Numbered from the stretch's first letter, positions 47,232 through 56,146 are shown. The stretch is 64,000 nt of DNA from a gamma proteobacterium symbiont of Ctena orbiculata (GCA_003058525.1 QBVD01000044.1:103072-167071), one strand, 5' to 3'. A program made the numbers and translations. The notes: generated by a model from the letters alone, not told the origin.

Positions 47232-47858
47232 TTAAGGTATCGCCGGAATAATTTCACCATCGTGCGACGATGTCTCTCCCGAGCCTCCGATGAAGATCGT
47301 TTGGTTGTGCTCCGCACGATTGTTCGTCCCATCCAGGAATACCGCCCTGCTGCCCAGACCGCCATTATCGAAACCGCTCAATATGCTTGAGTATGATCCG
47401 TTGCCCTTATGGTCATAACCGCTGCAGATGGTGACATGGGTTGCATTGGCATAACATTCCTGGCCATTAAGGATGGCGCCATACTCACCCGTTAGGTTAT
47501 TGGCAACGCCGTTGACGATTCCGCAATAACTGGCATAGTTGTGCCTGATACCCAATATGAGGTTATGCGATCCGCTACGGTCTACTGTCCCTTCCGTGGT
47601 GGGTTCGTTATACCCTAGAATAAGATTACCTCTACAGTTGACACTCTGGGTGTTGCCCTCACCGTTAACAATCTGCAGGTTGATACCGGTCAAACGCGCG
47701 GTTATACATTCATTCTGATCGTGGAACGAAAGATAGTCGTTAAGCCTACCGATGCCACCTGCTGATAATCCTTCGAGCGAGGACTCCAGCTCCTCGATAC
47801 GTGCTTCCAATTCTTTAATCCGATTCCAGATTCCGGGAAACAGTAATCGTCCAAACAT
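47232..47858 (-). CDS. Orphan protein with coiled coil and trimeric-adhesin-head-like repeats
   Basis: Not a characterised family. 208 residues. Residues about 12-36 form a coiled coil (IKELEARIEELESSLEGL), then INLQIVNGEGNTQSVNCRGN, and from about 80 onward a chain of short repeats rich in Gly, Asn and Ser with the rhythm G-x-x-N...A-I-x-x-G (SGSHNLILGIRHNYASYCG, YGAILNGQECYANATHVTIC, SYSSILSGFDNGGLG). This is the look of YadA-like beta-roll heads. There is no signal peptide, membrane segment or anchor. Proteins of this build are known as hypotheticals in many aquatic bacteria. Confidence 0.7.
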   Translation of the reverse strand: MFGRLLFPGIWNRIKELEARIEELESSLEGLSAGGIGRLNDYLSFHDQNECITARLTGINLQIVNGEGNTQSVNCRGNLILGYNEPTTEGTVDRSGSHNLILGIRHNYASYCGIVNGVANNLTGEYGAILNGQECYANATHVTICSGYDHKGNGSYSSILSGFDNGGLGSRAVFLDGTNNRAEHNQTIFIGGSGETSSHDGEIIPAIP

Positions 47859-48073
47859 GATGATTCTCCTTTATCTATCCATTTATCAATTACAAATAAA
47901 TGGTTATCCCGTCAATTTATCTATATCCGGTTTTTTGTGCGTGGACAGGCTGCAGTATCAAATGACGCCCACACTTAAATTATAGTTTGCATCGATACTG
48001 TAGCTATTGCAGGCATGGGTAAACAGTAGTGATGTGAAAAATTAACTTGATTCAGCGGCAGAAGATCTCTCAT

Positions 48074-48093
48074 TGTTGCCATTCATGGCAACA
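48074..48093. other. Perfect palindrome behind yrfG
   Basis: TGTTGCCATTCATGGCAACA is a 9-bp inverted repeat with a 2-bp centre, 13 bp past the yrfG stop. A loop of 2 is too tight for a good RNA hairpin and no T tract follows, so a protein-binding site is as likely as a terminator. The remaining 245-bp gap to the orphan gene shows nothing more. Confidence 0.5.
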
Positions 48094-48105
48094 TCAGCAC
48101 AGTCA

Positions 48106-48774
48106 CTAGATGGTACAGCGCAACCCGGCCATGATTTCAGAAAAGTCATGAATAGCGGAATACTCCCCTATCTCTCGCGGCGGCTCCTTGGAGTCGGGCT
48201 TGAGCATGGCCAATAACCAGCGAATGCCATATGCACTGGCCGACGCAAGCACAGATAGACTATCATCCACGAACAGGGTCCGTTCTCTGTCGAAGGGATG
48301 AAGATTCTGCAGCCGATTCCAGAACTCGGGATGCTCCTTGGGCAGTCCAAGCTGGTGTGACGAGATGACCTGGTTGAAGAATCCCGCCAGGCGCGTCCGT
48401 TCCATCTTCAACGCCAAGGTCTTTTGGTGGGCGTTGGTCACCAGGATACGCTCCTTGCCGGCACACATCAGTTGATCGAGGAAATCGATGACATGAGGAT
48501 GCACCGCGATCAAATGATCCACCTCCTCCTTGAGCAGGGCGATATCGAGCTCCAACTCACGGCTCCAGTGATCGACACAATACCACTCCAGTGTCCCTTC
48601 TACACTTTTATAACGGGCCAGCAACTCATCCCTGGCTTGCCCCAAAGGTATGCCCTTAGCCTCGGCATAGCGTGTGGGCACATGTTCCAGCCAGAAATGG
48701 TTGTCGAAATGGAGGTCCAGCAGGGTACCGTCCATATCCAGCATGACAATATCGATTTGGTTCCAGTCGATCAT
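48106..48774 (-). CDS. yrfG: GMP/IMP nucleotidase YrfG (HAD family)
   Basis: Removes phosphate from purine mononucleotides. 222 residues. HAD motifs in order: IVMLDMDGTLLDL (nucleophile Asp), ILVTNAHQ (motif II), PKEHPEFW (motif III Lys) and LFVDDSLSVLASA (motif IV). The wording HFDNHFWLEHVPTRYAE is typical of YrfG. Only 17 bp separate its start from the divergent secreted-protein gene at 48792. Confidence 0.92.
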   Translation of the reverse strand: MIDWNQIDIVMLDMDGTLLDLHFDNHFWLEHVPTRYAEAKGIPLGQARDELLARYKSVEGTLEWYCVDHWSRELELDIALLKEEVDHLIAVHPHVIDFLDQLMCAGKERILVTNAHQKTLALKMERTRLAGFFNQVISSHQLGLPKEHPEFWNRLQNLHPFDRERTLFVDDSLSVLASASAYGIRWLLAMLKPDSKEPPREIGEYSAIHDFSEIMAGLRCTI

Positions 48775-48791
48775 CGTTTACAGTTATACCT

Positions 48792-49463
48792 ATGCCTTTG
48801 ATCTGTTTACTGCTCCTCTCTCTATTTCCGTGGTTTGCCGCCGCGGAGGAGGAGCCGTTTGAATTTCCCGATGAGGATCTTGAATCAACCATCGAGGCAG
48901 TCAATGAGGGCGATTTGGAGTTCCTGTTGACACCACCCGCAGAATCAGTTCACCACCATATTAACCGGATTCGGATCAGTGAGGGTAGCCTGCATGACGG
49001 TTGGGTCGAGTTACAGCAGTGCCACAGGCATCTCGATGCCGTACCGCACCTCGAGATCGTCTACCACCCGCAGCGCATTCGGCATATCAAGCTGCTCAGG
49101 GCTGAGAATATCGGCTCAAGCCGGGTGATCGACTCAAGGATCGAGCTTCGGGATCTTCGCCAAGGCGCATCACTCTGTCTCCAGGCTGAGAGCCAATCGC
49201 TGCATCGGTCAGACCCGCGTAGTTATCAACTGCGCAACGGCCCTTATATGCGTAGGTTCCTCGACGGTTATTATCCCATGCAGCTGACATTACAGGTTGA
49301 CTTTCCCACCGATAAGATCCGTTTCATCACCATGCGACCGCTTCCTCTCGATACCGGACATGCCCGACTGCGTGACGGCAGAGTCTATTGGAATGGCTGG
49401 TTCCAGGGCAAGCTGTTTACCGAAATGGATTTTCAAATATTAGAACCTGTCAATAAGCCATAG
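48792..49463 (+). CDS. Secreted hypothetical protein
   Basis: Function unknown. 223 residues with an N-terminal signal peptide (MPLICLLLLSLFPWFAAAEE) and a following acidic stretch. The body (HHHINRIRISEGSLHDGWVE, LRAENIGSSRVIDSRIELRD, MQLTLQVDFPTDKIRF) is beta-rich and looks like a periplasmic domain. It contains two cysteines in the mature part (LQQCHRHLD, GASLCLQAE) that could pair. It precedes nudE by 16 bp and cysQ, so it is probably in that operon. Confidence 0.75.
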   Translation: MPLICLLLLSLFPWFAAAEEEPFEFPDEDLESTIEAVNEGDLEFLLTPPAESVHHHINRIRISEGSLHDGWVELQQCHRHLDAVPHLEIVYHPQRIRHIKLLRAENIGSSRVIDSRIELRDLRQGASLCLQAESQSLHRSDPRSYQLRNGPYMRRFLDGYYPMQLTLQVDFPTDKIRFITMRPLPLDTGHARLRDGRVYWNGWFQGKLFTEMDFQILEPVNKP

Positions 49464-49479
49464 AAGACCACTGATAGCC

Positions 49480-50061
49480 ATGCCCAAACTGCCCACTATC
49501 CACTCTCGGCAATTGATCGCTGAGACCCGGCTGTTCCGTGTCGAACAGTTGCAACTTGAATTCAGCAATGGTCAACAGCGCCAGTATGAACGTTTGCTCG
49601 GGGGTGAGCGGGGTTCTGTTCTGATTGTGCCGATGCTTGACGATGATACGGTTCTGCTGATTCGCGAATACTCCGCCGGCAGCAATGACTACCAGCTTGG
49701 CCTTCCCAAAGGACGCATGGAGGCGGGTGAAGACCCGCTGCAAGCGGCAAATCGTGAAATCCGCGAGGAGATCGGCTACGCAGCCCGCGACCTGCGCCTG
49801 ATAAAGACGTTTACTATCGCGCCTGCATATATCCGTCATCAGACCCATGTTATTCTTGCGCGGAATCTATATCCGGATAAACAATCCGGTGATGAACCTG
49901 AACCGATCGAAGTAGTACCCTGGGAACTGTCGAAATGGGATGAACTGATCGCCCAGGCGGATTTGAGCGAGGCCCGCTCTATCGCTGCCCTATATTTAAC
50001 CAGGGATCTGTTAGGTTCTGTTGATACCAACCCAACAGGCGCTGCTATTGCACCCGAATAA
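49480..50061 (+). CDS. nudE: ADP compounds hydrolase NudE (Nudix)
   Basis: Hydrolyses ADP-ribose, NADH and diadenosine compounds. 193 residues. The Nudix box is complete: GRMEAGEDPLQAANREIREEIG. The opening MPKLPTIHSRQLIAETRLFRVEQLQLEFSNG and the preceding YQLGLPK are NudE-like. Normal gammaproteobacterial partner of cysQ and yrfG. The 150-bp gap to cysQ holds a copy of the dispersed GGTG...CCA repeat (50110-50160). Confidence 0.93.
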   Translation: MPKLPTIHSRQLIAETRLFRVEQLQLEFSNGQQRQYERLLGGERGSVLIVPMLDDDTVLLIREYSAGSNDYQLGLPKGRMEAGEDPLQAANREIREEIGYAARDLRLIKTFTIAPAYIRHQTHVILARNLYPDKQSGDEPEPIEVVPWELSKWDELIAQADLSEARSIAALYLTRDLLGSVDTNPTGAAIAPE

Positions 50062-50211
50062 GCGCCATTCAAGGCGTACCCCAAGGGCACTTCCTTCGGG
50101 GCGCAAGGAGAGAGTTTTGGTGTTTCCACAGAGACCACGAGCAGCGCGAAGCGACACCATATTACGGTGTAATCCACAATCCCGGCAGAAGCAGCCCAAG
50201 CAGGCTGGAGC

Positions 50212-51003
50212 ATGAACATACCCATCTCCATCAACGATTTGCTGCAACTGGCCCACCAGGCTGGTGATGCCATCCTGGCTGTATATAACACTGATTTCAT
50301 GGTTGAAAAGAAGCAGGACAACTCACCATTGACCGCAGCCGATACCGCGGCGCATCGTCTTATTGTTTCCAATCTTGAGCAACTCACGCCGGAAATCCCG
50401 GTGTTCTCTGAAGAGTCATCCGAGGTCCCATTTTCCACCCGCCGGCAGTGGCAACGCTATTGGCTGATAGACCCCCTTGACGGGACCCGGGAATTCGTCA
50501 AGCGAAATGGTGAATTCACTGTCAATATCGCCCTCATCGAGAGAAACACCCCAATCCTGGGTGTCGTTCATGCACCGGTCCTGGGTACAACCTACTACGG
50601 CATTCAAGGCAGCGGCGCCTGGAAACAGGAAGCTGACCAGCCGGCCCGGTCGATACGAGTCGTGGATCGATGCAAAAAACCTGTCAGGGTTGCGGGCAGC
50701 CGCTCACATGCCGGCGATTCACTGCAGCGGTTTCTGGAAAAACTGGGTGCGCATGAACTGGTGAGTATGGGCAGTTCTTTAAAACTCTGCCTGGTTGCGG
50801 AGGGCAGAGCCGATATCTATCCGCGTCTCGGCCCCACCTCGGAATGGGACACAGCCGCAGCCCAGGCCGTTGTGGAGGCGGCAGGAGGGAGGGTGACCAC
50901 CCTCGACCTGCAGCCCCTTGAATACAACACCAAGGATTCACTGCTTAACCCGCACTTTCTGGTCTTTGGTGATCCCGACCGGAAATGGTCCGATTATCTG
51001 TGA
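50212..51003 (+). CDS. cysQ: 3'(2'),5'-bisphosphate nucleotidase CysQ
   Basis: Removes PAP formed when sulfate is reduced through PAPS. 263 residues. Inositol-phosphatase fold: metal ligands in SPLTAADTAAH, FSEESSE, WLIDPLDGTREF and the late SEWDTAAAQAVVEAAGG. KRNGEFTVNIALIE is typical of CysQ. The ATG at 50212 is preceded by GGAG. Confidence 0.95.
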   Translation: MNIPISINDLLQLAHQAGDAILAVYNTDFMVEKKQDNSPLTAADTAAHRLIVSNLEQLTPEIPVFSEESSEVPFSTRRQWQRYWLIDPLDGTREFVKRNGEFTVNIALIERNTPILGVVHAPVLGTTYYGIQGSGAWKQEADQPARSIRVVDRCKKPVRVAGSRSHAGDSLQRFLEKLGAHELVSMGSSLKLCLVAEGRADIYPRLGPTSEWDTAAAQAVVEAAGGRVTTLDLQPLEYNTKDSLLNPHFLVFGDPDRKWSDYL

Positions 51004-51022
51004 ACGCGTAACTGAGATCAGT

Positions 51023-51577
51023 TCATTGATCGATGTCCTTCACGGGGAACGCCTTGGCGAAGGCCCTCAATTCTTTCAATGACGCATCGGTGGAAGATAG
51101 AGTGATCATGCCCGGTGTCATTTTGAGTCCGATCATGATCTCGTTGCGCGATCCCTGTTCCATCACCATGCCGGTGTAGCGGCCCAGCCGGATCTTCTTA
51201 CCTCCGCCAGCCAGACCCATTTGACTGAACATGGCAGCCATACCCCCGCTACCGCTGTTGTAGCTGACTTTTATGGCTTTGCCGTCCTTGGTGTATGGGG
51301 TCTCGATAATGGAAAAACCCATTGTTTTTTGTTGATTTATCTCGCCACGCTTCCAACCGGCGATTTCCTTTGCGAACTTGTCGCTCTTGCGGCTTTGCTG
51401 GATCTGCTCAAGTGAGTCCAGACACCACTTGGCCTCCTCAACGGCACCCGCGATATCATCCTGTTGATACAGTTCAGCGGCCTGTTTGCAGTACTCGGCA
51501 GGATCGCCATCCACAGCCGCATATAGCGGAAATGCCAGTAGGCTCATAATTGCCAGATGCAAAAGGTACTTATTCAT
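51023..51577 (-). CDS. Secreted hypothetical protein
   Basis: Not recognised. 184 residues with a signal peptide (MNKYLLHLAIMSLLAFPLYA). After it comes a helical part with a repeat-like look (YCKQAAELYQQDDIAGAVEEAKWC), suggesting a TPR-like pair of helices joined by two cysteines, then a Gly/Met-rich segment (SGSGGMAAMFSQMGLAGGG) and a beta-rich end. Convergent with cysQ (19-bp gap). The 253 bp upstream is AT-rich and holds its promoter, not resolved. Confidence 0.72.
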   Translation of the reverse strand: MNKYLLHLAIMSLLAFPLYAAVDGDPAEYCKQAAELYQQDDIAGAVEEAKWCLDSLEQIQQSRKSDKFAKEIAGWKRGEINQQKTMGFSIIETPYTKDGKAIKVSYNSGSGGMAAMFSQMGLAGGGKKIRLGRYTGMVMEQGSRNEIMIGLKMTPGMITLSSTDASLKELRAFAKAFPVKDIDQ

Positions 51578-51830
51578 CTTACTCCCCCCAAAAATAGTTG
51601 TGTGGTGTGCAAACCGGAAATCGAAGTATATATTCTTCTCACAGCCAACCGGTGTGGTTTCAATTTACTATGCTGATCTTTATATTTATCCTGAAATATT
51701 GTAGCGTTTTGTATATCAATATTATAACAACTGGCCGCTTCTCCAACCGGTTTACGCGTCTAACCGGCTTATTATGACGGTTGGACCAATAAGATTAAGC
51801 TCCGGGCAACAACTATCACCCTGGTGAACC

Positions 51831-52868
51831 ATGCCCATGAACAAGCTACTCCGCAACACCGCAATTGTTGTTTCGATACTGATGGCGGCATTCAAGCCAA
51901 ACGCCTTTGCTATCGACTCCGAAAGTGACGTCTACGCTTTCGACGACTTCCCGCTTGAAGAGCTCTTAAAATACCCCGACTGGTTCAAGAAAAGTTTTCT
52001 GGATCTGCCTGACGACCTGGAGGAAGCGGTACAGAACGACAAGCGTGGCCTGATTGTCTATTTCGGTCAGAAGCGATGCGCCTATTGCAAGATGCTGCTG
52101 GATGTGAATTTCGGCCTCAGCGATATCACCACCTATACCCGCAAACATTTCGATATCGTACCGATCGATATCTGGAGCACCGAAGAGGTCACAACCCTGA
52201 ATAAGGAGGCGATCACACAGCGGGAGTTTGCAATGCGGCAGAATACCAACTTCACCCCCTCACTGATCTTCTACGATAAACAGGGAAAGGAGGCATTACG
52301 CCTGCGCGGTTATTATCCACCCTACCAGTTTCGTGCCGCCCTCGAATATGTAGCCGATGGTCATTACCTGAAAGAGTCTTTCCCCGATTATCTTGCACGG
52401 GGTGAATCAGGCACCGCTTTCGAACCGGGGGATTTAAACGAAGAGGACTATTTCATCCCGCCGCCGCACAATCTGGATCGCAGCCGCTTTCCGGGCCAAC
52501 GCCCATTGCTGGTCTATTTCGAACAGGGCAACTGTCACGCCTGTGACATACTGCATGGCCAACCGCTCCGTGACCCGGCCATCAACAGGCTGCTGCGCGG
52601 TTTTGATAATGTTCAACTCGATATCGGCGAGAAGACCCCCGTCATCACGCCCAACGGTGAAAAGACAACCGCCTATCAATGGGCCAAGGATCTCGGACTC
52701 TTCTACACCCCCTCGCTGGTTTTTTTCGATGAACAGGGCAATGAGATCATTCGCGTCGACTCTGTAGTCCGTTTCTATCGTCTGCGCAAAGTCATCAATT
52801 TCATCACCAGCCGAGGATATGTAGCGGAACCCAATTATCAACGCTGGCGTGTCAATAGCGACTTCTAG
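51831..52868 (+). CDS. Exported tandem thioredoxin-fold protein
   Basis: Predicted periplasmic thiol-disulfide protein. 345 residues; ATG 51831 or 51837. A signal peptide (MNKLLRNTAIVVSILMAAF, ending NAFA) precedes two thioredoxin domains. Domain 1 at about 50-185 has YFGQKRCAYCKMLL and the cis-Pro loop FTPSLIFYD; domain 2 at about 215-335 has YFEQGNCHACDILH and YTPSLVFFD. Both active sites are intact CxxC, with different inner residues (AY and HA). It could reduce or transfer disulfides to envelope or sulfur-oxidation proteins; partner unknown. It is followed after 77 bp by a GGDEF gene. Confidence 0.85.
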   Translation: MPMNKLLRNTAIVVSILMAAFKPNAFAIDSESDVYAFDDFPLEELLKYPDWFKKSFLDLPDDLEEAVQNDKRGLIVYFGQKRCAYCKMLLDVNFGLSDITTYTRKHFDIVPIDIWSTEEVTTLNKEAITQREFAMRQNTNFTPSLIFYDKQGKEALRLRGYYPPYQFRAALEYVADGHYLKESFPDYLARGESGTAFEPGDLNEEDYFIPPPHNLDRSRFPGQRPLLVYFEQGNCHACDILHGQPLRDPAINRLLRGFDNVQLDIGEKTPVITPNGEKTTAYQWAKDLGLFYTPSLVFFDEQGNEIIRVDSVVRFYRLRKVINFITSRGYVAEPNYQRWRVNSDF

Positions 52869-52945
52869 CATAGTATCCGATATTGTTTCTCAAGATGCAC
52901 AATGCCAAGCCGATATGTCTGACCAGTTGATCTGTGTGCAGCACA

Positions 52946-54073
52946 ATGGACCTGAAAAAAGAGAACCGACTCCTCAATGCACGCCTTCGGGAGTTAACCC
53001 GAAAAGCGCAGGAGAACCAGGAGACACTGGGGCGTTTTCATGCCCGCGAACTGGAGCTGTTGGGCGCCGAGACACTGCCTGAACTCCTTAGCTGCATGAC
53101 TGAAGGACTCAAAACCTCCTTTGAGATCGAATCCCTTCATCTAATGCTGCACGATCCCAATCACGAAATCCGACATCTGCTATATAAAAACGGCCTGGAT
53201 GAGAAGGCCTTTCCATTACTCGAATTCGTCGATGACATGGTTACAGTCAATCCTCGGTTTCAGCGACTGCGCAGTCCCTGGCTTGGTTCTTTTTTAAGCC
53301 CTGAGTACGACTTGCTTTTCTCTGATCCTGCGGACATCAAGAGCATGGCCATACTGCCCATGGTTCGACACAACAGACTGATTGGCAGCATCAATCTGGG
53401 CAGTAGTGAACAGAGCCGCTTCTCGCGCCAGCTTGCCACCGATTTTCTCGCCCGCCTCGCCACCATTTGTAGCGTCTGTTTGGAGAACACTGTCAACCGA
53501 GAACATATCTTGATCAGCGGCCTTACCGATCCATTGACTGAACTTCACAATCGCCGCTACCTGGATCGGCGCCTCGATGAAGAGCTCGCCCGTGCCGGTC
53601 GCTATCGCCAACCCTTGAGCTGCCTGTTCATCGATGCCGACCATTTCAAACAGATCAACGACACCTACGGCCACCAGGCCGGTGACACCGTTTTGAGAGA
53701 ACTGGCAAACCGTATCCGTTCCCAGCTGCGTGCCAGTGATATCGCCACGCGGTTTGGCGGGGAGGAGTTCGCACTGCTGCTTCCCCAAACCTGCCTTAAC
53801 GAGGCATTGATGCTGGCTGAACGGATCCGCATGGAAATCAACTCCCAACCGATCCCGTTGGACAATGGCTCAACACTGCAATTGAGTGTATCGATCGGAG
53901 TCAGTGAAACCCTGCCCTTATCGAGCAAATCCCATCAGAAGACCGATGGGGAACGGCTCCTGGCACATGCCGACCAAGCCCTCTATACGGCAAAAGCCAA
54001 TGGCCGAAACCGCATCGAATATTACCAGACCGACAAAGCGCTTCCGAATGAAATCAATTCCAGCGAAAGGTGA
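52946..54073 (+). CDS. Diguanylate cyclase with DUF484/GAF-like sensor
   Basis: Synthesises c-di-GMP in the cytoplasm. ATG 52946 gives 375 residues; a GTG at 52934 is in frame. A short coiled coil (residues 1-35) leads to a DUF484/GAF-like domain at about 40-190 (LGAETLPELLSCMTEGLKTS, MAILPMVRHNRLIGSINLG), then a GGDEF domain at about 205-365. The active site is RFGGEEF, and an allosteric RxxD site (RASD) stands five residues ahead, so it should be active and subject to product inhibition. Confidence 0.92.
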   Translation: MDLKKENRLLNARLRELTRKAQENQETLGRFHARELELLGAETLPELLSCMTEGLKTSFEIESLHLMLHDPNHEIRHLLYKNGLDEKAFPLLEFVDDMVTVNPRFQRLRSPWLGSFLSPEYDLLFSDPADIKSMAILPMVRHNRLIGSINLGSSEQSRFSRQLATDFLARLATICSVCLENTVNREHILISGLTDPLTELHNRRYLDRRLDEELARAGRYRQPLSCLFIDADHFKQINDTYGHQAGDTVLRELANRIRSQLRASDIATRFGGEEFALLLPQTCLNEALMLAERIRMEINSQPIPLDNGSTLQLSVSIGVSETLPLSSKSHQKTDGERLLAHADQALYTAKANGRNRIEYYQTDKALPNEINSSER

Positions 54074-54103
54074 GTTTCAGACCCTTTTTCGCATGATTGA
54101 TGA

Positions 54104-54349
54104 TCAATCATCGACCTGTTTATGACTGCCATCGCAATAGGGAGGGTTTTTTGTCTGTTTACAGCGACAGAGCCAGGCTTCACCGTTCTTATCCGCCTTG
54201 AATCCAAGTGGTTCGATACCCGTACCTTGATGTGAGCCGTCACAGAAGGGTTGGCTGGATGAACGTCCGCACGCGCACCACCAGTACTCTTTGCCAGCGA
54301 CAAGATCCACATCGATAGGTTGCTTTGCGGCTACTACAGGTTTGCCCAT
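54104..54349 (-). CDS. Double CDGSH iron-sulfur protein
   Basis: Small redox or cluster-transfer protein of the mitoNEET-type fold. 81 residues with two CDGSH units in one chain: WCACGRSSSQPFCDGSH and LCRCKQTKNPPYCDGSH. Each has the C-x-C...C...H set for a 2Fe-2S cluster, so it may fold as a monomer that mimics the usual dimer. Convergent with the diguanylate cyclase gene (30-bp gap). Cluster-assembly or stress role is inferred from the family only. Confidence 0.88.
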   Translation of the reverse strand: MGKPVVAAKQPIDVDLVAGKEYWWCACGRSSSQPFCDGSHQGTGIEPLGFKADKNGEAWLCRCKQTKNPPYCDGSHKQVDD

Positions 54350-54811
54350 ATCATTCTCCTCTTTTTTTCAGGCTGGAACCGATTAACTGGCTCATAGGGT
54401 CGTTATTCGGGAGTGTAAATCACCTGATCATTTATATCTTCATTGGTATTAACTCGGCAACACCCTTGATTATTATCTGTTAACCTCTCCCCCGCGACGG
54501 ATTACACTACCCGACCGGCGACACTATAAATCGTTTACAGGCTCCCTGGGATTGGTTTTGCAACACCCCACGCCGACCTGTAATCAATTGATTATTATCT
54601 AAATTAACTCTAAAAAGGCGTGTTGAATGCGATTTGCACATTTGCTGATACGCACAATGACGCGATCTCGTCATAATGCTGTAACATGCGGCGTTAAACT
54701 ATTATGCCATTTGACAAACGATTAGATGAGTTACGGGGTAAGCCTTGGTTCGATCGCCTGACGAGGTGATAAATCTGTCAAACGCTCCCAGATGAGACCA
54801 CTTCAGCGAAC
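54350..54811. other. 462-bp AT-rich gap before bioA
   Basis: No gene of normal size. It holds TTGATTATTATCT twice (54466-54478 and 54588-54600), the second joined to a 14-bp palindrome TAATCAATTGATTA (54581-54594), and a 21-codon frame at 54704-54769 (MPFDKRLDELRGKPWFDRLTR) without a clear ribosome site. No BirA-type operator was recognised. Confidence 0.55.
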
Positions 54812-56101
54812 ATGGGTGAAAATTTGGACTGGATCGACTTCGACAAACAACATGTATGGCATCCCTACAGCGCCGTCGGTTCCGACTTGCCGGTTTTTCC
54901 CGTTGTCTCAGCGGACGGGGTTCGGCTGCGCCTGGCTGATGGACGGGAACTGATCGATGGCATGTCCTCCTGGTGGTGCGCCATCCACGGCTATAACCAC
55001 CCGGAATTGAAACGGGCTATTCAACAGCAACTGGATACCATGCCCCATGTCATGTTCGGGGGTCTCACCCATCAGCCTGCCGTGGCACTGGCAGAAAAAC
55101 TGATCGAAATCACCCCCAGTCCGCTACAGACAGTCTTTTTTTCCGATTCCGGATCGGTTGCCGTGGAAGTGGCGATGAAGATGGCCATTCAGTACTGGCA
55201 CGATAAAGCGCTGCCTGAGAAGCAGCGCTTTCTCACTATCCGCAGGGGGTACCATGGCGACACATTCGGCGCCATGTCCGTTTGCGATCCGGATACCGGC
55301 ATGCACAGCCTATTCTCGGGGATCCTGCCGCAGCAACTCTTTGTCGATGCACCCGGTTGTTACTTCGGCCACCCCTGTAAGGGGGACGGCGCCAAGGCGC
55401 TGAGGAAAAAACTCAGGAAACACCACTCGCATACGGCCGCCGTTATCCTGGAACCTATCGTGCAGGGAACCGGTGGCATGCGTTTCTACTCCAGTGAATA
55501 TCTGAAAGAGGTACGCAGTCTCTGCGATCAATATGGCGTGCTGCTGATCCTGGATGAGATCGCCACCGGATTCGGCCGTACAGGCAAGCTCTTTGCGTGC
55601 GAACACGCCGATATCTCCGCCGATATCATGTGTGTCGGGAAATCACTCACTGGCGGCACCATGAGCCTGGCGGCAACCCTGACCACTGAAGAGGTCAGTA
55701 AAACCATCAGCCAGGGCGATCCCGGCCTGTTTATGCACGGACCCACCTTCATGGCCAATCCCCTGGCCTGCAGTGCCGCATTGGCCAGCCTGAATCTGCT
55801 GCTCGACTCCCCATGGCAGGATCGGATCATGCGCATCGAAACCGGTCTACAGCAAGGGCTGGCACCCTGCCGGGAGCTACCACAGGTCAATGAGGTACGT
55901 GTGCTGGGCGCCATCGGGGTAGTGGAGATGAAGAAACCTGTGGATATGAATCAGGTGCAACCCTGCTTCGTCGATGCCGGCGTGTGGGTCAGACCCTTCG
56001 GCAAGCTGGTCTACCTGATGCCTCCCTACATTATCGACCAGGATGATCTCAATACCCTGACGTCGGCGGTTGTCAAGGTCGTTGAGAAGTGTCCGATCTA
56101 G
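54812..56101 (+). CDS. bioA: Adenosylmethionine-8-amino-7-oxononanoate aminotransferase
   Basis: Makes 7,8-diaminopelargonate for biotin, with S-adenosylmethionine as amino donor. 429 residues. DKQHVWHPYSAVGSDLPVFPV and DGMSSWWCAIHGYNHPEL are diagnostic for BioA; LILDEIATGFGRTGKLFACE holds the PLP Asp, and the Schiff-base Lys is in CVGKSLTGGTMSL. It stands alone, away from bioBFHCD. Confidence 0.96.
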   Translation: MGENLDWIDFDKQHVWHPYSAVGSDLPVFPVVSADGVRLRLADGRELIDGMSSWWCAIHGYNHPELKRAIQQQLDTMPHVMFGGLTHQPAVALAEKLIEITPSPLQTVFFSDSGSVAVEVAMKMAIQYWHDKALPEKQRFLTIRRGYHGDTFGAMSVCDPDTGMHSLFSGILPQQLFVDAPGCYFGHPCKGDGAKALRKKLRKHHSHTAAVILEPIVQGTGGMRFYSSEYLKEVRSLCDQYGVLLILDEIATGFGRTGKLFACEHADISADIMCVGKSLTGGTMSLAATLTTEEVSKTISQGDPGLFMHGPTFMANPLACSAALASLNLLLDSPWQDRIMRIETGLQQGLAPCRELPQVNEVRVLGAIGVVEMKKPVDMNQVQPCFVDAGVWVRPFGKLVYLMPPYIIDQDDLNTLTSAVVKVVEKCPI

Positions 56102-56146
56102 GGCCTGTTGACACGCATCCAATTGGCCCTAAACGGTTCCGGCAGA

